Origin: Camillea tinctor
Lineage: Eukaryota; Ascomycota; Sordariomycetes; Xylariales; Xylariaceae
Length of the DNA: 64,000 nt
Reading direction: 5' to 3'
NCBI GenBank assembly: GCA_022578605.1
Contig: MU394079.1
Coordinates: forward strand, 310,001 to 374,000
Numbering within the stretch: the stretch's first letter is position 1; each line of letters starts with the position of its first letter. Below the pieces are notes generated by a model. It saw only the letters and a program-made list of their open reading frames with translations. It made no database searches and was not told the origin of the DNA. Below are positions 24,183 to 34,620 of the stretch, piece after piece. A program made the position numbers and the translations under genes.

Positions 24183-25068
24183 TTACGACTTCTTCCAAGG
24201 GTAGCGGATCTCGTCGTCGCGGCGGAGCCAGACCTGCTTCTTCTTCTTGGTGGTGACGTGCTCGGCCCACTGCTGGACGGCGTAGGTCTTCATGAAGCGG
24301 CGGATGAAGCGCGGGTCCCAGAGCTCCGAGGCGATGCCCAGGTCCTTGCAGCACCGCATCAGCGCGTTCGACTTGCACCCCTCGGCCGCGGTCGGGATCC
24401 CGTCCTCGGTGAAGTACTGCTGCTCGCCGCGCGCTTGGCCGACGAACCTGGTACGTAAAAGTTTAGCTTGGGTTAAGTAGGGGAAAGGAGATGGGCAAGG
24501 GGCGTGAAGAATGGGGGCAAGAATGGGGGGGATCAACTCACCGCCCGTGCACGATCAGCGCGTACTCCCGCGCCACCAGCCGCTCCTTCACCATCAGGTC
24601 GCCCCGCGGCGCCAGACCCCACCCCCCGGGCCCGAACGCGTTGTTCAGTATGCGCCGGTACTTGATCTCGGGCAGGTAGATGATGCCGTCGGGCTTGACC
24701 TCGATGTCCTCGGGGTCGAGCGGCGCCTGCAGCACGGCGGCCACCTCGGGCGGGAACGCCGAGGTGCCCAGCCCGTGGTACGACTGCGACCAGTCTATCA
24801 CGCTGCCGTTGCCGTTGCCGTTGCCGTTGTTGCTGGGCGGCTGCGCGTCCGGGAGCGGGGCGTCCGAGACCGCCGGGATGGGAGTCCGCGTCGGAGTCGG
24901 GGTGGCGCGCTTGGTGGTGCTGGGGTCGGCGGGCGGAAGAGGGAACGAGAGAGAGGCGCTCGTGGAGAGGAAACGGCTGGTTGCGGAGGCGACGACTCGG
25001 GTGGGAGGTGCGAAGCCCAAGTGCCGAGCGGCGGCTCGTAGCGGCGTCATGGTGAGCGATGATGCCAT
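24183..25068 (-). CDS. MGM101: Mitochondrial genome maintenance protein MGM101
   Basis: Two exons, complement(24183..24447, 24542..25068), 263 aa. MGM101 is a Rad52-like single-strand annealing protein of the mitochondrial nucleoid, needed for mtDNA recombination and repair. The N-terminus ([20 protein letters not shown]) is Arg/Ala/Ser-rich and acid-free, a typical matrix-targeting presequence. A Pro/Thr/Asn-rich linker follows, including a GNGNGNG run from a ccgttg repeat. The conserved core begins [18 protein letters not shown] and includes [17 protein letters not shown], then after the intron [12 protein letters not shown] and [18 protein letters not shown], ending in the basic [10 protein letters not shown]. 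The 94-nt intron (GTGAGT...ACCAG) splits an Arg codon. The ATG at 25068 is chosen because it begins the presequence; 25050 is an alternative that keeps most of it. Confidence 0.93.
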
Positions 25069-26505
25069 TGGGTCTGAGGTTTTGTTTAATTTCGTGTGTT
25101 TTTTGCTAGTGGTGAAAACCAAATCACAAAAAAGAATAAAAGAAAGAAAAAAAAACCGAAAAAGGGATTGGTAGGTGTTGGTAGAGTAGAGTTTAAGATA
25201 ATACGTGGGGGGGTGGAAGTGAGTAAAACGTAGAGTAGCGTAAAAATGCTTAGGAAATTTTTTGGTGATAAACTGATAAGCGGCTAAAGCTTATCGGGCA
25301 AGGTACTGAAGTCCGTATTCTGTCCCTGCTTCAAGTAACGAGAGGGGTTAGGGCGGGTTGGAGGGGAAGATCTACTAGGTTATAGATTAGACCTGTATTT
25401 AACTTATCGATATCGGATAACGATCTTCACGCCCGCCCATGGCTATTGCTTAATGAACTTTCAGAGTTCTCAACGAACCGCTTACATGTATCGTTTCAAC
25501 TAGCATGTACCTACCTAACCTAGTGGTAAGTACCTAGGTTAGGTATAAATTAAGTAGGAATATTGTAGGTTGCATCTATTTATAAGAGTGGAATTTTACC
25601 AGAGTATTTTGAAATCCCTCATTTGCCCTTGCCTTTTACTACTGCCCGTCAACAGTTGAGATATTTTCTCTCCTATCCATTCATCTTGCTTATGCATCCT
25701 TGGTGGATGTTCTCTCGTCGTTGTTGTGTCTCTTCCAACACGCCCTAAATACTTCCATCTATCCCCCAAATCCCATACCAGTTTAACATGTTAGTCTTTC
25801 GTTAGAACCCAGAGTGCAATCCTATCTATCCAGTTTTGATAGTGGACCTCACCTCTTTCTTGCATTCCCGCCAATCCTTCTTTTCATAATAGCAGTCGGT
25901 CAATTTTGCATTCTCGTCTATTAACAAACCCAATCCGTCAGAATTATTTCTTGCTGGGTATCGTGCCATTGAGCTGCCTTACCGGCACATCCCGTGCTGA
26001 ATATTCTCTTGTCCCTACACATATCGATGAGACTTGTTCTTCAAGATATATACTTTGGAAGTTCCCGAGACCATACCAGTCGTCCGGCTCATCATCATCC
26101 TGCGTCGCCTGAGCGCTGTGCTTAGCTGTGCTTTCATCCTTCGACATTTTAATGCTGGATTTCTCGACTGTCCTGTTAAATTATTTATTAAGTGGACAGA
26201 AATAAGAGGCTTTAGCCTGACAATTATAGGAAAAGTCGTCGTATGTTTGGTGTACTTAAACTTCTAAGTGGTTGAGTTTAGCGGGTTTCCATGTCCAGCT
26301 TAAGCCCACCACGTAAAAGGTGAAAAGCAAACCATTGATTGGTGACGCTAATTAATCGGAAGTCCATTGCTTATGTATAAAGTGGTCTAAGATCAGATAG
26401 GGCGGAACAACTTACAAACCCCGAGTCACCAAAGTCTATGTCACCCCTTTACCACTTCTTATTTCCGTCGACCTTTTCCATCTTCTTCCAGAACTGGATT
26501 TAAGC
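25069..26505. other. Divergent promoter region between MGM101 and biotin ligase
   Basis: 1.4 kb between divergent genes. No gene is supported; frames at 25906-26267 are short and overlapping. Its notable element is a perfect 12-bp inverted repeat at 25512-25545, listed separately. The segment just before 26506 is C/T-rich (leader). Confidence 0.5.
25512..25545. repeat. Perfect 12-bp inverted repeat with 10-nt spacer
   Basis: TACCTAACCTAG at 25512-25523 is exactly complementary to CTAGGTTAGGTA at 25534-25545, separated by a 10-nt spacer. The right half (TACCTAGGTTAGGTA, 25531-25545) recurs exactly at 38711-38725, and the left half with its GTGG extension recurs at 36794-36806. These are copies of a short motif scattered through the spacers of this window. 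It could form a hairpin; its role is unknown. Confidence 0.7.
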
Positions 26506-28536
26506 ATGACTCCTCGCAAGCTCAACGTCCTCGTCTATACCGGCACGGGGACTACAGTTGAATCCGTTAAGCACGCCATTTTCACCCTTCGTCGCCTCCT
26601 ATCGCCAAACTACGCTGTCATTCCCATTACCGAGAGCGTCTTGCTGAAGGAACCATGGGCTCCCACCTGTGCACTGCTGGTATTTCCCGGCGGTGCTGAC
26701 CTTGGCTATTGTAGAGTGCTCAATGGCGAGGGCAATTCGATAATATCCCAGTATGTGCGCCGAGGTGGTGCCTATCTCGGCTTTTGTGCTGGCGGCTATT
26801 ATGGAAGCAAGAGATGCGAGTTCGAGGTTGGAGACAAACACCTTGAAGTTGTTGGTTCTAGAGAACTTGCTTTCTTTCCTGGAATCTGCAGGGGTGGTGC
26901 CTTTAAAGGCTTCCAGTACCAAAGCGAGAAGGGGGCTCGTGCCGCACGCATTGATGTCAAGGAGAATGCATTCAAGGACGCCGGAGCGGTGCCCCAAATA
27001 TTCACATCGTACTATAATGGTGGGGGTGTATTCGTGGCCAGTGGCCCCGATAATGGCGATGTAGAGATCCTGGCCAGCTACGCCGATGAGATCAATGTTG
27101 ACGGTGGCGAGCAAAAGGCCGCTTTGGTGTACTGCAAAGTTGGGCAAGGTGCTGCCATTTTGACTGGCCCTCATCCCGAATTTGCTGCTGTAAACCTCAG
27201 TCCGCACCACGACGTTGACGGATACGACGAACTTATTGCCAGCCTTCGAGCCGATGATAACGCCCGGACGACCTTTCTAAAAGCTTGCTTAACCAAGCTT
27301 GGGTTAGATGTGAGCCAAGACTCATCAGGTGTGCCATCCCTATCTCGTCTGCATTTATCGTCTCTCATTAGTAGCGATGTCGATGACTTGTTGCATTCTT
27401 GGGAAGATATAATCAGTAAGGAAGATGGAGAAGAATACATAAGAGCAGATCATGACACATTTCACCTGCAAAAGCCGGAGACCAGGTGGACTATGGATGA
27501 ACTAAAAGACTCGCTTCCAACCAACGATAGTGCAGGGGAGCTTACATCTATATCTAGCTCGGAGCAACCTATGATCGATTATACCACCATAACCAAGCAG
27601 ATCGTAACCCACGAGAATGCCTGGCCGGAAGCTAAGGTAACCCCCTATTTCAACCACAATGCATTCTACGCCAGCCTCAAAGATTACCGCATGATAGAAA
27701 AAGAATCTGAAGAATGGGGTAGCCACCTCATGTACGGCGAAGTTGTCACCAGCACCAATACTCTACTAGAGAAGAATTACAAGCTTCTTTCTAAACTCCC
27801 GTCGGGGTTCACGTTGGTTGCAACCACACAAGTCGCGGCGCGTGGTCGCGGGAGCAATGTCTGGGTATCTCCTGCTGGGGCCCTCATCATGTCTACGGTG
27901 ATAAATCACCCAGCCCATCTTGCATCGACCCGCCCCATCGTTTTCATACCATACCTGGCCAGCATCGCTATCGTGGATGCGATAAAGACATATGACCGCG
28001 GGTACGATGAACTACCCGTGAAATTGAAATGGCCAAACGACATCTACGCTCGTGATCCAAACAGCTCTTCCTCCCCTCCAGCATACGTCAAGATCGGCGG
28101 AATTCTTGCCAATTGCTCCTATTCCTCCGGCTCGTATCAGATCGTGCTGGGCATCGGGATCAATACCGCCAACCAGCGCCCCACGACTTCACTCAACGCT
28201 CTTTTGCCCTCACACCTGGCGCCGTTCCGCGTCGAGAAGCTTATCGCCCGTATACTGACACGCATCGAGACGCTGTACAAGACCTTTGTGCGCCGCGGCT
28301 TCACGCGAGATATGGAATACGACTACTACAAGCACTGGCTGCATGGGCGTCAGATCGTGACGCTCGAGGCGCAGGGCGGGGTCAGGGCGCGGATTGTGGG
28401 CATCACGACGGATTGGGGGATGCTGAAGGCGGAAGAGCTCGGCAATGATGATAAGCCGACAGGTAAGATGTGGGCGCTCCAAAGCGACGAGAATAGCTTC
28501 GATTTTTTCAAGGGCTTGGTGAAAAGGAAAATATGA
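26506..28536 (+). CDS. BPL1: Biotin--protein ligase (holocarboxylase synthetase)
   Basis: Single exon, 676 aa, full length for the fungal enzyme. It activates biotin with ATP and attaches it to the Lys of biotin carboxyl-carrier domains in acetyl-CoA carboxylase and pyruvate carboxylase. Residues 1-240 form the N-terminal BPL_N (glutamine-amidotransferase-like) domain, with LLVFPGGADLGY and GGAYLGFCAGGYYGSK. The linker at about 280-390 is variable. The catalytic BPL/LplA/LipB domain runs from about 400 to 610: the ATP/biotin loop ARGRGSNVWVSPAGALIMS at about 443-461, LKWPNDIY near 506-513 and KIGGILANC near 529-537. A C-terminal SH3-like cap (VTLEAQGGVRARIVGITTDW) follows. The start is the first ATG after a C/T-rich leader (ggatttaagcATG). 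No defects were seen. It probably acts in the cytosol, since no targeting signal is visible. Confidence 0.95.
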   Translation: MTPRKLNVLVYTGTGTTVESVKHAIFTLRRLLSPNYAVIPITESVLLKEPWAPTCALLVFPGGADLGYCRVLNGEGNSIISQYVRRGGAYLGFCAGGYYGSKRCEFEVGDKHLEVVGSRELAFFPGICRGGAFKGFQYQSEKGARAARIDVKENAFKDAGAVPQIFTSYYNGGGVFVASGPDNGDVEILASYADEINVDGGEQKAALVYCKVGQGAAILTGPHPEFAAVNLSPHHDVDGYDELIASLRADDNARTTFLKACLTKLGLDVSQDSSGVPSLSRLHLSSLISSDVDDLLHSWEDIISKEDGEEYIRADHDTFHLQKPETRWTMDELKDSLPTNDSAGELTSISSSEQPMIDYTTITKQIVTHENAWPEAKVTPYFNHNAFYASLKDYRMIEKESEEWGSHLMYGEVVTSTNTLLEKNYKLLSKLPSGFTLVATTQVAARGRGSNVWVSPAGALIMSTVINHPAHLASTRPIVFIPYLASIAIVDAIKTYDRGYDELPVKLKWPNDIYARDPNSSSSPPAYVKIGGILANCSYSSGSYQIVLGIGINTANQRPTTSLNALLPSHLAPFRVEKLIARILTRIETLYKTFVRRGFTRDMEYDYYKHWLHGRQIVTLEAQGGVRARIVGITTDWGMLKAEELGNDDKPTGKMWALQSDENSFDFFKGLVKRKI

Positions 28537-29260
28537 AAAACGAAGTTACTCATGTTTAGATGGTCTATTTCTAAGACATCGCTTTATATATCATATTTTG
28601 GGAAGTCTCAATTTTTTTCTACCATATATTCTATCACGTACGAATCAATCTGGTATGATAGTTTGAACCAAGGTAGGCATTCTGCTTATCCGAACTGTAG
28701 GTCTGGATGACGCGTCAACGGTTCTCCGGCGTGGTTGGCTCGAAGCCTTGAGCTTGAACCGGAATTAACAACCTTTTTAATGATCTGCGTGGATGCGGAC
28801 CCCTTTCGCACAGCTAAATCAGCTGCAGAGGGGTTAACCATGGGATTTGTTCAAAGTTGGGGTGCTATTACTGGATCCGGGGAAGTTGTGGGATGAGAAG
28901 CTGAGTTGCCCCTATTTATGGACCAAGTACTCCGTACCAGTTGCTAAATATATGGTTGTTGTGCAATATTATACAATAACTATCCCCGTATTAATGCATG
29001 CATGGATTCAACAAGGTAACCCCAACAGTAGTAGTGTACGCATTGCGATAAGATAAAGGTCGAACAGGTACTTTTACTCTAGTTCTTGAACCCCCACTTT
29101 AAATTTTACAGCGCGACCGTTGTCGCATTCGCATTATTCAATTCGTACAATACATATTACACCCCCAAGGCCTCTTTACTGCAGCAACATTTCGCTATCC
29201 TAATTTTCCCTAATAGAAAAAAAATTTAAAAGAAGAAATAATAATAAAAATAGATTTAAC
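28537..29260. other. Intergenic, no gene seen
   Basis: 3' region of biotin ligase and promoter of BUD22. The last 60 nt before 29261 are almost pure A/T plus a few G (poly-A-rich leader). The 69-codon frame at 28847 has no support. Confidence 0.5.
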
Positions 29261-30891
29261 ATGCCGAAACGAAAACGAGGCGAGCCCAGTCTTGACGAGA
29301 AGCTGGCGCAATGGCGCAAGGAATTAGTGAGAGGACTCAAGACAGCCAAGGGATTCGAGCGTCAGCGACTCAGCAAACGGATACGTGAAGCAGATGAGGA
29401 GAAGAAGGCTCGGTTGGAAAGAGAAGTTGCTGTGTTGAAGGCAAGTTTTAAATTCCCATCCATATCTACATAACCTAATTCGACCTGTCTGTCTGACATC
29501 CTATTTTCCAGAGTCTTGATCTCCATCAAGCAGCAAACGCCCACCTCTGTTCCTCCCTCCTCAAGATCAAGGGCGTTGCCGAATCCCCCAAGCTCCCCGC
29601 CGACATAAAAGCAGTATCCAAGCCCACCGGCCTCACCGAAGAAGAAAAGGCGGCCCTGCACAACGTCACGAGTGCGCTATGTAATCGCAAGCAAGTTAAG
29701 GACGTCATCGACGAAGCAATCATGGGCGCATGCATCGCCCTAAGAGTACCTATGCCAGAAAAGGGGAAGGGCAAATCAAAAAGCAAAGACGCGGAGAAGC
29801 AGGACGATAAGGATACGAAAGACCCGACTAAAGACGGCGTGAAGAAACCCGGAAGCCGCGCCGGCAGGGCTGAGAAGGAAGAACAAGCCGACGATAGGGA
29901 TATAGACGAAGGAGGGGGTTCTGAGTTCGACGAGCCTATACTATTAAAGCGGCAACTAGAAGGAGACTATGACGGCCTCGAGAGTGCTGGAGAAGGCTCG
30001 GATGCCCCAGAAACCCCCGAATTCAACGGCTTCTCCGATAGCGATGCCGAAGAGCGCGCATTTGCACGGTACGATGAGTTTGTAGGCGGATCCAGTTCCA
30101 GCGACGAAGGGGAAGACGCAGATTCAGACGAAGAGGGCGCCAGCGATGAAGACGACGATCTCGTAGATAGCAGAACGAAATCGATCCGCAAGCTCGCGCT
30201 CGACGACGATATATCCCTCTCGTCGGAGGGCTCAAACCAATTCTCCTCCGAATCTGAATCCGACTCAGATGACGCCGTCTCCCCACCCCCCAAGAAAGCC
30301 AAAAGCGCCGCCATGCGACCCGGCACCTCGGCCTTCCTGCCCTCGCTCATGGGCGGCTACGTCTCGGGCTCCGAGTCCTCCGCGTCGGACGTCGACGTAG
30401 CCCCCGCAGCGCGCAAGAACCGCCGTGGCCAGCGCGCGCGCCAGGCCATCTGGGAGAAGAAGTACGGCGAGAAAGCAAAGCACCACCAGAAAGCCCAGGA
30501 TAGCAGGGCGCAGGGGTGGGACTTGAAGCGCGGGGCGGTGGACGGAGGGGAGTCCACGGTCTGGAAGAAGGGCATACGGAACCCGTTTGAGAAGACGCAC
30601 GTGCATCCCCAGCGGCAGCAGCGTATGGAGAAAGTGGAGAGGGAAGGGGGGGATAAGGAGGAGGGGGGAAAGGTGGAGAGGAGTATGGCAAAGGCAGAGA
30701 GAGGCCCGAATAGACAGCAGCGCCGCTTGGAGAGCGGGCAGAGTAAGATGCAGGCCCCGAAGCCGAAGCCCAAGGTGGAGCTCAAGAGGGATGATACGGG
30801 CCCGCTGCACCCGAGCTGGGCGGCGGCGAAGAAGGCGAAGGAGGAGGGACAGAAGGTGGCGTTTCAGGGGAGGAAGGTTACGTTTGATTAG
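29261..30891 (+). CDS. BUD22: BUD22-family ribosome-biogenesis protein
   Basis: Two exons, join(29261..29440, 29512..30891), 519 aa. BUD22 (SRFBP1-related) is a nucleolar factor of 18S rRNA processing and 40S assembly. The N-terminal helical region (SLDEKLAQWRKELVRGLKTA, ERQRLSKRIREADEEKKARL) joins across the intron to LDLHQAANAHLCSSLLKIKG. The middle is highly acidic (SDSDAEERAF, SSSDEGEDADSDEEGASDED). The conserved C-terminus has RRGQRARQAIWEKKYGEKAK and ends LHPSWAAAKKAKEE...KVTFD. The 71-nt intron uses a GC donor (AAG|GCAAGT) with a TTCCAG acceptor. The GT two bases downstream of that donor core would shift frame and hit a stop at once, so GC-AG is the only model that joins the two conserved halves. 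A start at 29722 would lose the N-terminal block. Confidence 0.9.
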
Positions 30892-32000
30892 GTTGGTAGG
30901 GGTTGTGGATCAGGAGACGCTTACCTACAGATGCATATATATATATAATAAAATGCCAAAAGACGGTCACGTATAATTCAGTTCACGGTGCATAAGGAGA
31001 TAAAGTTGGGTTGCTAAGAAGAGCTTTGTAGATTATGGTGGATACAGCTACCTAGGGAAGGATAGGATATGTAAATAAATGGTGTCCCTGTGCTGAACTC
31101 CTTTGCGATGCGAATATGCCCCGTCTCGGTGTGTACCTATATTAATGGAGTGAAAAGGGGGGGAATATGTATAGTGAAATCTTCGCAGATAGAATAGACG
31201 TAACGGACAAAAAATGGTGTCGTATGTGTGCAAATGAATATAACTCCGAGCCATGAATGCAATGCAAGGCAGTCTATCCGCCTTATGTGGGTTATCGAAT
31301 GAGATGATAGAGCAAGGGATGGGTAGATGGATAGATAGATAGAGAGCAGGTAAGAACTAGATCAAAATACCCTCGTAAGATGGGGGTAGGAGTCTTGTTT
31401 GGGGGAATGAAGAGGGTAAGGGGTGTAGGTTTCTATTACCATCATGACGTGACCTGCTTACTCCCCTGGGTAGGAAATATAACACGCCTCGAAATAATAG
31501 AAACTCACATAGAATGCGCAGCGCTGAGGTTGGATGGGGGGTGCGCATAGTGACGTGCTTCTGTGAAGAAAGCTCCAATGCGCAAGAGGTAAGTTCTGTT
31601 TGGTGGTAGATTATGTGGGAGTTTCGTGCAGAGACCGTGGGAGGAGACTGACCTGGGTTAGTCCCATTTGACCATGGCTCACTAGAGATGGAGGTGTGTA
31701 GATAATGCTGTGTATTTGTCGTATGCTTCGTTGTGAAGTTAGGTAGTGCTCAAGGAGCTATATTTGTTTATTTCTTTTGCGGGTTATAGCTCATGCCGCA
31801 CAACCCCCGTAATGGGATAAGATAGGGGGGGGATGCGTGGTAGGATTACGTAGAAGCAGCGACGACAGTTAAATCCCAATAAAGAAGAGGATGTGAGACT
31901 GGGCTTCGATCAATCGAGCCCCTACCGCTATACGTCAAAAGATGGGCTTTCCCCCAGGTAGTTGTTGATAGATCTCGGGGAATCTTCACCTATACCGGAG
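30892..32000. other. Intergenic between convergent genes
   Basis: 3' flanks of BUD22 (+) and the F-box-like gene (-). Contains (at)n near 30935-30946 and a gata/gatg-rich microsatellite at about 31320-31345. No coding evidence. Confidence 0.5.
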
Positions 32001-34620
32001 CTAGATAGACTGAGCCATGACCCCGGCTTCAGACTGCCCGTCTATGCTCATAGCCTCGTTCTCATGTCCCGGATCCGACTCAGTTAAGCGCGTGCGCTTG
32101 GGGGACGACGCGCCCGAAGTGCTCGACTCGGCACTGCTGCGCTTGCGCGAGGCCCGCGAGGAGCTTTGCTCCTCCTCCTCCTCCTCCTCCTCGACTTTGA
32201 TATCCGGCTCTTCTTCTTCTTCTTCGCTGTCGTCGATCGTAAGATCAATCGTGGTGCCGTGCGGAATCTCGGTTTTGATCCTAGGTTCTTCGTCGTCGTC
32301 GTCAAGGGTCAAGTCGATGATGCGGTTATTGTTTGCGGTGGTGGCGGCGCTGACGGATCCCCAGGGCACGAAGAGCCCGCTGCTGGACCGGGTCTCTTCT
32401 GAGGGGGGCCCTGCGGCGCCCTCGTTGTTCTCGTCGCCATCGCGTATGGTGAGGTCGACTATGTTGTTTAGTTGAGAGGGGATGCTCGTTTGTTGCGTGT
32501 TGTGGGGAGGGCCGTCGTCATCGTCTTGGTCGGAATCAGAGGCGTTGGAGAGTGTTGATCTGGATGAGACGGTAGAGCTAGCATCTGACATATCTTCATC
32601 TTCATCAAACTGGCGGAATTGATTGTCATCTATACTATGCAGGTCGATTTCCGGGATGTTGTCATCGTCGTTATCGTCGTCTTCAAAATCACCCTGATTG
32701 GTAGGTGCATCTGAGCCAGTCGATGAGTCGTAACCATCCATCAGTTGGTCCTCAGCAGGCGCATCATCGTAGAATCGCTTCACGAGTCGGAAGTCATCAT
32801 CGCTATTAAATACAGAGTTAGTCGGTGCCATATTCAGCGGCTCTTCCCTCTCAACCTCCAATCTCAAAGCTCAAAAAAAAAAATTGCAACTTAGCTAAAA
32901 TATGCAGCTTTATCACTAAAGATGATATAACGAATAGAATGAATAACACTCTACTAACCTGGGTTGCCAGTTTTCAAGAAATTTGAGCGGAGTTAGATTT
33001 TCGATTTGAGAATCGAAAGCTGACTTCTGAGATTTTGGCAGCGTGGTGACGCTGCACAGGTCTTTCATGAAGGTCCAGTCCCGGATCGAGTTCCTGATTC
33101 GATTTTGCCCAATCTCATAAAAACGTATCCACTTCATGCCACGGAGTTGGTACATATAGTCCATTCCATGGACAGTTCTCATGCTCCGATTCTTCCTATA
33201 ATTGGCGTGAAGATCGGTGCGGCGGACCATTCTCTGCCAAATGTCGAGCCATTCATCAGCATATTGCTCATCGTTTGCCCAATCCTGGTGATAATGCTCT
33301 TCGTCTTGCATCTCATAATACCGTCGCATGCGTCTCTTATGAGCTTCCTCGATATGAACCACGAAAGTTCGCAAGCGTTTAGTTTTCATTAACCAAGTTA
33401 GAGGAACGGTACGTTGAGAAACCTTCCGGGTCTCCTGAGGCAAGCCATATTTCTCATCAAGGCGTTTTGCTCGGGTCATTTTGCTCCCATGCCACATCAA
33501 CTCAATATTCACGACTCTCTCTGCTCGAGCCTGTCCAATGCCGTTGAAGAATAAGCCCATTTCTCCGAGCGAGCTAAATGCGAATGTATTAGAGCCTAGA
33601 TATTAGAAGACATTAGCGGTCGTCTTATTCTCAAGTAGGAATAGTGCCGTGTTTCGTACCGTAGAAGACATGGACTCCAATAAAGTACCAGCGTTTAGAT
33701 ACCAGTAGCAAAGCAAGCACTTTTCTAGGAAGTTTTGCTTTAGGTATGAGACATGGCTTTGTACCATAGTGAAAGCGGTGTAGCAATAGATTTTTTTTGG
33801 ATCCTTCGGGGGGGAAGTCGACTGGCGGGTTGACAGGATCTAAACGAGAAATACAGTGTATTACTCTTTTCCTTACTAGAAAAGATCGGAAAATACGAGC
33901 CTGGATGTCAATAGGAAGGTTCTCAAAGGGGAACGGTTGTTCGCCTATCGAATTGTTGGGATTTTGGCGTCGTGGTGGAGAATTGTACTTTCTAAGCTTT
34001 CTCTTGGAGAGTCCTTTTCGTACGATAATTAAATCTGGATGAGTGACACTCACTACCTGGCTCATGTCTTCTTGCTTGCAGCACTCTCGATAGATTGTAC
34101 TGTATGGCAGGAGGCCCCGTCGGAATAATTCATACCATCGCTACATCGAATCAATAATTAGTATATCCAAGTGGTGATGTTAGGAGGGAAATAGTGTGTA
34201 TATACTTACTTCAGGGGCCGGGTTCCCATTTTTCAACCTGTCCACCATATCCTCGAGCATGGCTATTTGTCCATTTAAGGCATGTATTGTTCCTTTCAGT
34301 TCTTTTTCCCTGGCTTGAAAGTGCCTAAGTGCTTCTGTAAGCTGTTCGATCCGTTGTCTGAGGTCGTAGTTTTCCGGAGACTCACTACTGCCGCGTTCAA
34401 AGTTAAGATGCTCATCATCACTGTCTTCATCATCCTGCGAGTCACTTTCGTTAAGTATGTTTACTGAAACAGACTCATCAGTATCATCCTCGTCGTCATC
34501 TATCTCATTGTTCTGCAGATCATTGGCAATGTGGGATTCATTGTCACTCTCATGTCTTTGGTTGTTCAAGTTGGCCTCGTGCCTAGCACGAAGACTGTCA
34601 TTATCACGGTCAGACGACAT
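32001..34620 (-). CDS. F-box-like protein with acidic tail carrying SUMO-interaction-like motifs
   Basis: Four exons, complement(32001..32862, 32959..33595, 33660..34140, 34210..34620), 796 aa. Residues 1-137 are polar and acidic (NEIDDDEDDTDESVS) and end in a coiled coil (LRQRIEQLTEALRHFQAREK). An F-box-like segment covers about 207-300: FPFENLPIDIQARIFRSFLV, then ALLLVSKRWYFIGVHVFYG, continuing after the junction as NTFAFSSLGEMGLFFNGIG. This matches a fungal F-box-like family in which FYG..TFAFSSL is conserved. Residues 511-796 form a disordered D/E/S-rich tail with NIVDLTI (643-649), RIIDLTLDDDDEE (690-702) and TIDLTIDDSEEEE, each a hydrophobic core followed by acidic residues as in SUMO-interacting motifs, plus IKTE and IKVE (psi-K-x-E) and basic RKRSS/SPKRTRL clusters. 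Introns are 64-96 nt and in frame. The last junction (AG|A) uses a T10 tract and could instead separate two genes; a shared frame favours one. Confidence 0.7.

Noticed and set aside
32812..32867. Separate gene starting at the ATG near 32831 for the acidic tail
   Set aside because: The tail joins the F-box-like exons in frame with donor, branch site, T10 tract and acceptor all present. Kept as the main alternative to the fused model.
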